Below, piece after piece: positions 54,056 to 63,301 of a stretch of DNA of 64,000 bases (position 1 is the stretch's first letter; every line of letters starts with the position of its first letter). The notes beneath the pieces were generated by a model. The model was not told where the DNA came from and did no database searches. It was given only the letters and a program-made list of their open reading frames with translations. Made by a program: the position numbers and the translations under genes. The DNA comes from Dactylonectria macrodidyma (lineage: Eukaryota > Ascomycota > Sordariomycetes > Hypocreales > Nectriaceae), in NCBI GenBank assembly GCA_020744425.1, contig JAGMUV010000001.1, positions 5,642,001-5,706,000 on the forward strand, read 5' to 3'.

Positions 54056-55707
54056 CTACTTTCGGACAGGCCACTTCTTGAGCAGGACTCCCAAGGAAAG
54101 GTAGGCAGCAACGCCAGTGAAACACAGGCCGCTGATAACGCCGAATCCCATGAGATACTTTGGCTGGTCGTCGCTGGGGAAGAGATAGGCTCCATAGATC
54201 TGGGCCAGGTTGCCCATGGCGTTGACGAAGGCGAGGAGAATGGCGCGGACCTCGGCAGGGGCCTCGGAGAAGGTAGAGGAAGTATAGGACAGAGCCAGAC
54301 CGTTGGAGGACCACAGTGCGGAGGCCATGATGACCAGCAGGGCGTAGCGCGCCTTGAAGTTGTAGACGGCGCAGATGATGATAGCGCAGAGCATTGCAAT
54401 GGACAACCAGGCTCCGAGAACAAAGCCTCGCTTGCTAGGGTGACGATCCATAAAGATGCCAGTGAGGGCAGTGCAGACAAATGCGCAAATGTAGATGGGG
54501 ATGGTCATGTATTGGGCAATGTGGGAGTCGTAACCAAGGCCATTGACGAGGGTCGGGTAGAAGTAAGAGAGAGTGGAAGAACCGACGATGGCCTGTTTTG
54601 AAATCAAAGTCAGCAGATGAGTCAGTGACAATATATACCATTCAAACCGTCTTACCATATAGCCAACAACAAATAGCCAGGTGCGCCAGTTGGTGAGAGC
54701 AACCTTTAGGGCACCCAAGTGGCCGAGCTCGGGTTGGTCCTCGGTGTGAACTAGAGCCTCGCTTTTGAGACGGAGGATGGCGAGACGACGCTCGGCATCA
54801 GTCAAGCGCTTGGTGTTGGCAGGGAAATCCAACAAGATGAAGGCAGCGACGAGAGACCAGGCAGAAGTGGCAGCTCCCTCAACGATGAAGAGCCATCTCC
54901 AGCCGGCAAGACCCTTGATACCATCCATACCCTCGGTGATGGCACCCGCGAGAAGACCACCGAAGGCTCCAGAGAGAATAGCGGCGGAAATGTAGACGGC
55001 AAATCGCTTGGATTGCTCCGACTTCTTGTACCAGGAGGACAGGAGAAGAAGGACACCAGGGGCGAAACCAGCCTCGAGCACACCAACAACGACGCGGAAA
55101 CCAATGAGGCCGTGATATGTAGGAACCCAGCCCATGCCAACGGTGACGAGGCCCCAGACGAACATGATGGTGGGGAGGAAGATGCTGGGTCGAGTTCGGG
55201 CGAGGATCATGCTGAGTTGACGCGTGAGCGGGTGTTTTGACGGTATTATTGAGTAGCCAAGGACATCTTACTTGGAAGGGACTTCGCAAAGAACGTAACC
55301 GATGAAAAAGACGACGAGGGTGACGGAGTACATGTTGGAGTCCATGCCGAGATCGTCGGCCATGCCAGCAATCTTGGCATTTCCGATGCTAGTGAAAAAC
55401 GTCTCCTGTCAGCGTTTGAAAAAAAATAAACAGACAAGAGAGAATGGCTCTTTGAAAATCACAACGACAACTAGAAGCCAACTCACTTGGTGCGGTCCAT
55501 GTAGCTCAGCAAGTACATGAGCCAGATGGTGGGAAGCAGAAACAAGTCGATCTTGCGGACCAGGGCCTTCTCCTCGTCGGTTCCCGGCACGTAGTCGGCA
55601 AGGGCAGGGTCGATATTAGCCATTGGGTTCTTCTGAGCCTCGGCGTCAGAGACACGCTCCTCGCGATGCTCCGACATGTTGTCCTTGTCTGCCGCGAACG
55701 TAGCCAT
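54056..55707 (-). CDS. MFS permease, anion:cation symporter type (Dal5/nicotinate/sugar-acid family)
   Basis: Four exons in transcript order 55707-55487, 55388-55272, 55211-54656, 54592-54056, giving 476 residues. The joins rebuild YMDRTNIGNAKIAGM and EVPSNMILARTRPS, signature stretches of the allantoate permease branch of the MFS (ACS family). Hydrophobic segments suggest 12 helices with a hydrophilic N-terminus of about 55 residues. Members import allantoate, nicotinate, tartrate, biotin precursors, galactonate and related organic or sugar acids at the plasma membrane; the substrate here is not visible. It is divergent from the short-chain dehydrogenase gene over about 1.2 kb and is the left-most member of the proposed sugar-catabolic cluster. 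Its stop codon lies 57 bp from MITE copy B. Confidence 0.9.
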
Positions 55708-56928
55708 TGTAGTGTTGCGGAGTTGTATAGGGACAAGAAACGATAGAAGGGATCAAGGCGGCCCTCAAGACTCTTGATATATAGCCGAGTGCAAGATCAA
55801 GTGCGAGAGATGATGAGCAAGGGAAAGTCGGAGCTGATGTTTCCGTTCTAAAGATGGAGATGCCACGGGGTAATTATAGGTACTTATAGTGGGTTGGGGG
55901 AGGCCAGGAGACCAGGACTCAACCTTGCATGAGAGAGCACGACAAGTCAACAACGTCGTCCCGAGGGCAAGGACTCGGAATGTTTGAGGGGGAACAAGAG
56001 GTTAGCGAGAGCGAGAGCCCTGAGGAATTGACTGTTCACAGCGGACTAGAGCCTGTAATGCAGGCCTGGGGTACATACTCCTACCTAGTCTGGGGAAGAG
56101 AGAGAGAGAGACAGACGGTGACGCTTAGCTGAGAATGGCCCTTGCGATGAGAATGGAAAGGCGCTGCATTGGACCGAACAAGGACGCGAGAGACCAAACA
56201 AATCCTGGAGGTCACATTAAAACGCCCCCCCACCAGTCGCATGGGCAGGGTACGACTCAGGGCGACTAGGGGGGGCTAGTCTCGTATCTCCACACAATGA
56301 CTCCAATTTCTGGGGTATGATAATATGGGGAGAAATAGAGTGGCGTGTTGAACCTGGAGAAGTGAGGAAGAGAAGACGAAGGGAGGGACACCGCGAGACG
56401 AGGCAGCAACCAACAGCAGCGGCTCGGGGCACCTCAGGCAAACAACTTGGCTGGCGCCTCAGGCACATCCGGGAGATTTTGACCAACCATCGAGCCGCCT
56501 GCTGTTTCCCCCGCGCTCTTGCCCCGACTCGGGGATTAGAATGCAACCCAACCCAGCTAAACGTAACGCTTCTTCTCCACACAACAACTCAAGCATGATC
56601 TCTCCTCCACGCGACCATGACTCGAGATCTGCAGGATGCGCGCATTCGCACATTTCGACCACAAGGCGCTGCGATGCCGGACGAAGCGCTCTATCGAATC
56701 GCTGCATCTGGCAAATCGTTTAAGAGTCCTAGCGTGGCCAGACCGGTGCCCATTGCCCCGGAGTATTAAACGTTGACTGTTGAGCCCGTATCTACAAGTG
56801 TTCCGTCGTCGATTTCACACCATCGCCTCTCCTTCGCACTTACACTTGTCAATTGCGGATCATATTCAATTCATTGATCTCCCCGCTTCATATCTCATCT
56901 CACATCTCACTTCAAAACCTCACCCAAA
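55708..56928. promoter_or_regulatory. Shared promoter region of permease and dehydrogenase
   Basis: About 1.2 kb between divergent starts. It contains a CGG-N11-CCG inverted pair at 56744-56760, 169 bp before the dehydrogenase ATG, which is a spacing used by some Zn2Cys6 regulators (for example Gal4). A single GTAACG hexamer is near 56563. GA-rich repeats lie at about 56100-56112. Regulation by the cluster's own Zn2Cys6 protein is a guess. Confidence 0.4.
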
Positions 56929-57873
56929 ATGCCTAGTAATGATGGTGCCGCCAACGGCCAGTCCGCTACCGACAACTACCCCAGTACTATGCCCCAAGCC
57001 GGCCATAACTGGCAAATTACGCTGAGTGGCAAGGTCATTGCCAGTGAGTCTTCTGCATCTGGAATTCGTGATTCCGAGTGACCTTTGGTGACGAAAAGAA
57101 AGAGAAACAATAAAAATAGCTAACAATGACATCTCTCAACAGTCACTGGCGCAAACCAGGGCATCGGTCTCGGCCTCGCCGAGGTCGCCCTCCACAACGG
57201 CGCCGGCTGCGTCTATTCCCTCGACATTTCGACCCCTGGCGATGACTTCGCCGGCCTCCTCAAGCAGTTCCCTGGCAAGTTCGAGTACATCCAGACCGAC
57301 GTCACCAACGAGGAGTCGGTCGCGACCGCCCTCGACAAGATCGTTGCCGACAAGGGCCGTTTCGACGGCATGATCGCCAACGCCGGCGCCACCAAGCACC
57401 AGCCCGCCCTCGACTTCACCATGGAACAAGTCGAGAAGCTCTTCCGCCTCAACGTCTTCGGCGCCTGGAACTGCGCCACCGCCGCAGCCCGCGTCTTCAT
57501 CCGCACCAAGACCAAGGGCAGTATCGTCTTCACAGCCAGCATGACCAGCTACCGACCCAACCGCGCCGCCCCCTCGGCGCCGTATGGTGGCACCAAGGGC
57601 GCCGTTCGCAACATGACGCATACCTTGGCCATGGAGTGGGCGCAGTACGGAATCCGCGTCAACAGCATCAGCCCCGGCTTCGTCAAGACCGCCCTGACCT
57701 ACTACGTCGAGACCAGCCCGGACTGGGACACAAAGATGAAGTACTACGGTGGTATGCCCCGACTAGCCCTGCCCCAGGAGCTCGGAGGCGCTTATGTATA
57801 TCTGCTGAGTGATACTGCTACTTACACTACGGGCATTGATATTCCCATCGCCGGTATCGTCGGCGCTTGGTAA
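56929..57873 (+). CDS. Short-chain dehydrogenase/reductase, polyol/ketose type
   Basis: Two exons (56929-57043, 57143-57873), 281 residues. The join restores KVIAITGANQGIGLG, so the cofactor-binding TGANQGIG motif lies at about residues 40-47. Other classical SDR landmarks are DVTNEESV (about 85), IANAG (about 115), the catalytic Ser in TASMTSYR (S171/S174) and YGGTK (Y186, K190). The tail DIPIAGIVGAW suggests the mannitol/arabinitol/L-xylulose reductase group of SDRs. It would interconvert a polyol and a ketose, or reduce a ketose, in the cytosol. The first 25 residues are a non-conserved extension. It is divergent from the permease and convergent with the class II aldolase. Confidence 0.88.
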
Positions 57874-58527
57874 TGGAAGGGGATGTGATAAAAATGGAAT
57901 CCGGTCATGACGAATGAAACCTGTATATTTGCGAAAGAAGAATCATGCATCAGTGTTATAGACAAATGGTGAAAGATACCACCTGTTCAAACTTTATCAT
58001 TCCATCCCATGCAATAATCCACCCAGTAATCACAGCGTGTATGATGGCATCGAGAAACAAAAGCTATCATCGTGTCCAGTTACCAGCAAAATGAATCGGC
58101 AAGCTCAAGGGCGAGCTGCATGCCGCAACAGGCAACGCCTAATCACTTATAGAGAAATGCGTTGTCGTGTCCACACAGCCCATTTGCTGCCAATAGAAAT
58201 GCTATTTTAACACCCCCGGGTTCGTTTGAAATTGGACAGCCTCAAATCGCACGCATACCCTCGTTTGAAATCTCGAGGCTCGGCATTAGTTCCTGAGAGA
58301 TCATGTGAAGCGGAGTCTTGTTGTGGACGCGAATAGCCTTCTCTCTCTTACAGGTTTCTAAGTGTACTATCATGGCCTAGTACACTACCGCATCTTGAAC
58401 TGGCATCATTCTTCTATTGGCTGTGGCGGTTCTTTTACATGTCTGAACTTCAATGACACAATTTTGAAGTATAGAATTTTGAATTTGTTTTGTTTTGTAT
58501 TGGCCGTTAGAATCTCCATGTGCTGTC
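57874..58527. other. Convergent intergenic spacer
   Basis: About 650 bp between the dehydrogenase and aldolase stop codons. A/T-rich toward 58400-58500; no feature recognised. Confidence 0.5.
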
Positions 58528-59456
58528 TCATGCCTTGCCGGCTGAGCCGCTGACATCGATCTGCCACTCAACAAGCCTCCGCGTCTCCTCGACGGCCTGC
58601 TCGAAGGCCCCCGTCACGGCCATGCCCGGCGCCTTGTCCTTGAGGAACACTAGGTAGTCGTCCAGCACCAGCTTGTTGACATTAATCTTGGAGACGCGGC
58701 CGTCGATGCACCGCCGCATGATGTCATCCGGGAAGTCGTTCGTGCCGTGTAGTACGATGCGCACGCGGCGGTCCACCTTATCCTTGATCATTTCCAGCCG
58801 GTCATAGTCTATTATGGGGCCTCGCTTGCCGTACTCGCCGTGGACGTTGCCAAAGGCCGGTGCCAAGAAGTCGATGCCGGTGGCGATGAAGTCCTCGACT
58901 TGCTCCTCCGTCGTCAGCGCTCCCTCAAGGTCGGCCGTATCAGCGATTCCATCCTCGCCACCCTCAATGCGACCAGGCTCGGCCTCAGTCGTGATGCCCC
59001 TCGCGTGGCAGTAGGCGACGAGCTCCTTGGTCTTGGCCAGGTTCTCGTCCATCTCGTAGTGAGACATATCCACCATGATGGAGTCGAAGGGAAGCTCGTC
59101 GGCGGCCTTGCGGATCATATCCTCATCTTGAGCGTGGTCTAGATGGATCGCGATGGGTACTGATGCCTTCTTGGCGGCTTGGGCAGCGGCCTGGACGAGC
59201 AAGCCGTCGGTGGCGGTGATGGCCCAGGGGAACACCTGGATGATGAAGGGGGCTCGCTTGGCCTCTGCGGCACGAACGAAGGCGATGACATGCTCAATGT
59301 TGTATCTTTGGCGCAATATTAGTACGTGAGAAGAGTTGATTTCATGTCTTTGGTCTGTATTGGGGAGGCTCACGCAATGGCAGCAATGACTCCGTAGCCA
59401 CCCTCCTCAGCGGCTTTGAGGATCTGATACGTCTTGTTCTGTTCTTTCCAGCTCAT
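58528..59456 (-). CDS. Class II ketose-(bis)phosphate aldolase (Fba/GatY/KbaY family)
   Basis: Two exons in transcript order 59456-59374 and 59305-58528, giving 286 residues. The join restores GVIAAIAYNIEHVIAFVRAA. It is a zinc-dependent TIM-barrel aldolase that splits a ketose 1-phosphate or 1,6-bisphosphate into DHAP and an aldehyde. Visible sites are IHLDHAQDED (catalytic Asp and first zinc His, about residue 82-85), MVDMSHYEMDENL (about 105), EAEPGRIEGGED (about 140), AFGNVHGEYGKRG (second zinc His, about 180), VLHGTNDFPDD (third zinc His, about 210) and INVNK (about 233). In bacterial enzymes the third site usually reads HGGSG or HGASG and the last NVATE or NVDTD, so the phosphate-binding loops differ. 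The length equals GatY/KbaY (284-286) rather than yeast Fba1 (359), so this is not the glycolytic enzyme. Confidence 0.88.
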
Positions 59457-60382
59457 GACTGCGTTTCAATCTGACGAGAGGATGTGAGAGAAGAATTAGA
59501 ATCATGCGACTGCAGATTGGGTGGGCTGTTGGAAGTTCTAAACTCCAGGGTCCGTTTAATTTGGTGGAGGAATGAGGTAATTCTACCCGATGCCCGAGTA
59601 GTGAGTGTCTCACAGTTGAACCTCTTTCAAAAACAGAAAATTCTCGGTGATGCAGATGCTATACAAGTGCCATGCAAGTGCAAAGTGCAGGATGTAGCAT
59701 CACCGTAACGCGGTTACAGCAACTCGCATCGCGTGATTCATGGCAAAGAACGACTGAGTCTCGCTTCGAGGGCCCAGGGCTCCACGCGGTAAACGTCACG
59801 ATGATCTCGGGCGTGGATACCCCGAGCGACCAATCAAGTTTCGATTGAGGTTAATAGATGTGCATTGCTTGACAAGGTCGGACGTTTCCGCTCTCTAGGG
59901 CCCGACTGGGGCAAGCCATTTGATCGAACCCCGGCCCTCTCTGCCCTCGTCTCGGGGCACCCTTGACACCCTGTCGTGGAGAAGGCCCTTGTAAGCTGTT
60001 TACATACTAGGACTCTGAGCGCAGGGATGATGGTTGACGGATGACGGACCCTACAAACTTGCGGAGAGAGTTTTGTTGCAAGCTTCCAGGCTTGGAGCCT
60101 GTAATACTCCAGCCTCCAGCCTCTGGCTTCTAGGCTCTGGTTTGTTGCGCCTCGGTAACGTTTTCGTGGCCCCGGACGCGGTCCCGAGACGAGCTCCTGC
60201 AACATCATGGCGATGCACACCCGTGGAGCCATGAATACAACCAACCTAGCAGGATTGACAGTGCAATAGAGCCATCATGTCAGTCTCACGCTGTGTTTTT
60301 CGTTCTGGCCAAAACTTGCATCTCGCATCTTTTCTTTTGCTTGGCCTTTTCACAAAGTACCTGCGACACACTCCCACACAAG
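59457..60382. promoter_or_regulatory. Shared promoter region of aldolase and isomerase
   Basis: About 925 bp between divergent starts. Candidate regulator sites: CGG-N6-CCG at 59879-59890, a spacing known for Ppr1/UaY-type Zn2Cys6 proteins; an everted CCG-N5-CGG at 59703-59713 lying within the inverted repeat GTAAC-GCG-GTTAC (59705-59717); and a second inverted repeat with the same GCG centre, GGAC-GCG-GTCC (60174-60184). GTAACG also occurs at about 60155. These are seen in the sequence; any role is inferred. Confidence 0.4.
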
Positions 60383-60919
60383 ATGGGACTCCGAATTGCT
60401 CTTGGTGGCGATGATGCTGGCTTCGACTACAAAGCCGCCCTCTTAAGAGACCTGAGTTCCGACTCTCGTGTCGAATCCACCGTTGACGTCGGCCCCAAGG
60501 CCTCCTCCGACAAGACGGCCTATCCTCATTATGCCATCGCCGCTGCTGAGCTGGTCGCTCGCGGAGAGGCCGACCGCGCCATCCTCATCTGCGGCACGGG
60601 TTTGGGCGTCGCAATCAGCGCGAACAAGGTCCCTGGTGTTCGGGCTGTGACCGCGCATGATAGCTTCAGCGTCGAGCGCGCTATCAAGAGCAACAACGCG
60701 CAGGTGCTATGCCTTGGGCAGCGTGTCATTGGCATCGAGCTAGCCAGGCGCTTGGTCAAGGAGTGGTTAGGTTACGATTTCGACGAAGTACGTATATCGC
60801 TGACACCATTATTCTGACTGTGGACACTGACCTTGGCTCTCTGTCAGACCTCAGCCTCGGCGGAGAAGGTGCAAGTCATCACTGACTACGACACCAAGAC
60901 GAACGGTATCTGCGCATAG
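60383..60919 (+). CDS. RpiB/LacAB-family sugar-phosphate isomerase lacking ring-opening histidines
   Basis: Two exons (60383-60787, 60848-60919), 158 residues. The RpiB fold is clear: [16 protein letters not shown] at the N-terminus, [20 protein letters not shown] with catalytic Cys70, [20 protein letters not shown], then LGQRVIG. RpiB enzymes interconvert aldose and ketose phosphates (ribose 5-P/ribulose 5-P; allose 6-P; LacAB galactose 6-P; some act on erythrulose phosphates). Compared with E. coli RpiB as I remember it (D9-H10, C66, H99), Asp10 is kept but the next His is Asp11, and His99 is Ser103 at exactly the same distance (33) from the cysteine. Most fungi make ribose 5-phosphate with the unrelated RpiA type, so this is probably a catabolic enzyme. 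It diverges from the aldolase and converges on the Zn2Cys6 gene with only 95 bp between. Confidence 0.9.
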
Positions 60920-61014
60920 TCGGGCAGTTGGAGAGCCGGCAATATTGGGCCGCCGTAGGATAATGAGCAGTGAGGCATGATCGGCTTTCTGATTGACGCA
61001 CCAAAACCCTCCAG

Positions 61015-63301
61015 TCAAGTGTTGCTGTCTTGGTCCACCCTGCGCCATTCCGCCCGAAGGTCGTTGCGAATTGTCGACATGGGCCAACCAGTGCGATCTT
61101 CGCAAGCATTGATGAGAGCTATGATAGCGTTCCTTTGCGCGAGATCTTGTACACAGAGTCCAGCTAAGGGATTTAGATTCAGTCTCAGTCGGGGTATTCT
61201 TTGCAAATAAAAGGGGTGATAGACAAACCTCCATAGAGACAATGAGCAGCTATAATTTGGCAACCTTCATCCCGCAACGCCATTGCGAGCCCGCAGATTG
61301 CTGTTACAGAATCCGACAAGGTCCTCTATAATACTCGTTAGTCCAGTCCTCAGCAACAGAGCCATAGGGCAAGTGCCAACCTGAGTTTTCAGATAGTGGC
61401 CAAACCCTGGCTCTGGCGGTCGATGTAATGTTATGAGTATCTTGGCAAAGTTATACACCATGGTGGCTACCGCAAAACTTGGAGGGTGAATCCATATGGG
61501 CTGAAACGGGCTCTTCTCCGCATCCACCTCGCCTTTTGGAGATGGGAGCGGACGGAAACCCGGCCCAAGGTACAGTTTCCACGCTTCCAACATGCCAAGA
61601 AGCTCTGAGCCAGCCGCAGCTCTTGCACGGAGTACATCTGGTTCAGAGGATGCGGGGTCTCCATACGGGTTGGTGGCTCCTAAAGCGGAGTAGTTGACAG
61701 CCTTGCTGAGGAGGTACACTGCTCGATCTGCCAGCTCATGCTGCGTCATGTCGCCGCAGTCCTTAGTCGGGACCCAGAAGCTGTGGCATTTGCGCTTCTC
61801 ACGGAACGCCGCCCAAATATCTTGCCGTAGCCATGCCCACCATACAGCTTGGGGAAGGCCCCCGTTTTCGCCGTCCACATCCTGGCTTCGCTGGATCCAA
61901 AACACACCCTTCAGATGTCGTTGCCAACCTGACGTAGACTCGTCAAGCATTTCATACGTGGAAATTATGATAGCTGTAGCTAGGATCTCCTCGGAGTTAG
62001 TGTAAGTAGAGGAGGCCAGAGCAGTTTGCACATAGTGGAGCGTCTCGTAATAGTACTGGATGGCTTGGGCGTGGGTCGTAGTTGGTTCGAGTGTGCTTGG
62101 AGATCCGTCGGTGGTTCTCTTGCTCATGGCATCGTGACGGGCAGCAAGGGCCAAAATAGCTTTCATTAGACCCAAGTTACGGAGCTGCTCGTCATGTCAG
62201 GTTTAACGCTCTGCAGTCGAGTTTTGGAGATGATGCAACTCATTTCGACAAGACGGAATGAACTTACTGCCAATTGTGTTGCATACGTGGAGAAATGTCT
62301 GTCCGGGTCTAGAAGATCTAGCTACACAGCGACGAATATCAGTGAGACAGTAATAAGGTCGCAATTACAAGCACAGGAATACCCACCCACAGGGCGGCAT
62401 GTTCCACAAACTTGCGAAACAGAACAGCCTCATGGTCTAAAAGCTCAATGTCGGCAAACTCCTGCCATTGGTAGTCTGAGGATCCGGTGGTGGCGAGGTC
62501 TGACAGCCTTTGGTACAGGCCACCGCTATTAACGGCGCCTTGATGCTTTACACCAGCCTCGTGCGTCGGGCTCGGCGCCAGGGAGAAAGCGGCATCGGCC
62601 TGTGCAGCGTCCGAAGCCAAGAGGTCCAGCCACCGCGTCGATGCCCCGCCGGCCGTGAGCATGTCGGAGGTGCCCGGAGAGTATCCCAGATAGGGGGACT
62701 CGGGAAGACGGGTCATGGTCCCGATATTCGCGGAGGGTGAACCTGCAACTTGGGCCGGCTGTGGGGCGGCCGCAAAGGACGTGGCAGCCAAGGGACTCTG
62801 AATCTGAGGCGGTGGAGGCGGAGGCGGAGGCGGAGGTGCACGAATTGGCGGCATATCTTCTCCATCCGGCGTCACAGTGACGGCTGGCAGGGGACGCTGG
62901 CGCAGGGTTGTCGTCGTCAAAGGTGACGCAAAGGATGTGTCGGTTTTTGGCCTGTCAGGGCCGTAGACGCATGTCTTGGATGCGAGAGTGCATGATCCAC
63001 AGACAGGGACTAAGGAGAAGAAGTTGCAGTCAGAAGCATGGTTCGTCGATTGTCGATCTATCGAGTTTGTGGCTGCAGGTTGGCATCATACCTTGCTCGT
63101 CACACTTCTTGTGTCGCTGGCGACATGTCAAGCTCGAGACCAGTCAGCAACTGTCGTGTACGGTGTTTGCATGATAGCGGCTGTCTCATCTCACCATCCC
63201 GTCTTGGTTCTCAAGCCGCGACTACGGCTCTTCCGGGCCTTCTTTCTTGCGGGAGACTTTGCAACAAGCTCCCTGCTCGCCTGGTCCTGATCCGTGTTCA
63301 T
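61015..63301 (-). CDS. Zn2Cys6 transcription factor, probable cluster regulator
   Basis: Seven exons in transcript order 63301-63195, 63132-63092, 63009-62387, 62321-62268, 62184-61381, 61325-61229, 61163-61015, giving 624 residues. The zinc cluster is rebuilt across exons 1-3: CLTCRQRHKKCDEQ then VPVCGSCTLASKTC, that is C-x2-C-x6-C-x6-C-x2-C-x6-C at about residues 36-63, preceded by a basic stretch. A Pro-rich linker with about ten consecutive Pro lies near 100. The C-terminal half has LDLLDPDRHFSTY, ILALAARH and a final DRTGWPMSTIRNDLRAEWR, resembling the Fungal_trans_2 (Arca-like) regulatory domain. Stopping at the in-frame stop at 61267 would lose the last 80 residues; a 55-nt intron with a GGACTAAC branch site removes it. 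The tail-to-tail position next to the isomerase suggests it controls the cluster. Confidence 0.9.

Noticed and set aside
61267..62175. Stop at 61267 as the end of the Zn2Cys6 protein
   Set aside because: A 55-nt intron with a good branch site bypasses it and joins to the conserved C-terminal DRTGWPMS segment.
54056..63301. Secondary-metabolite gene cluster
   Set aside because: No polyketide synthase, peptide synthetase, terpene cyclase or P450 is present; the enzymes are all sugar-phosphate or polyol types.
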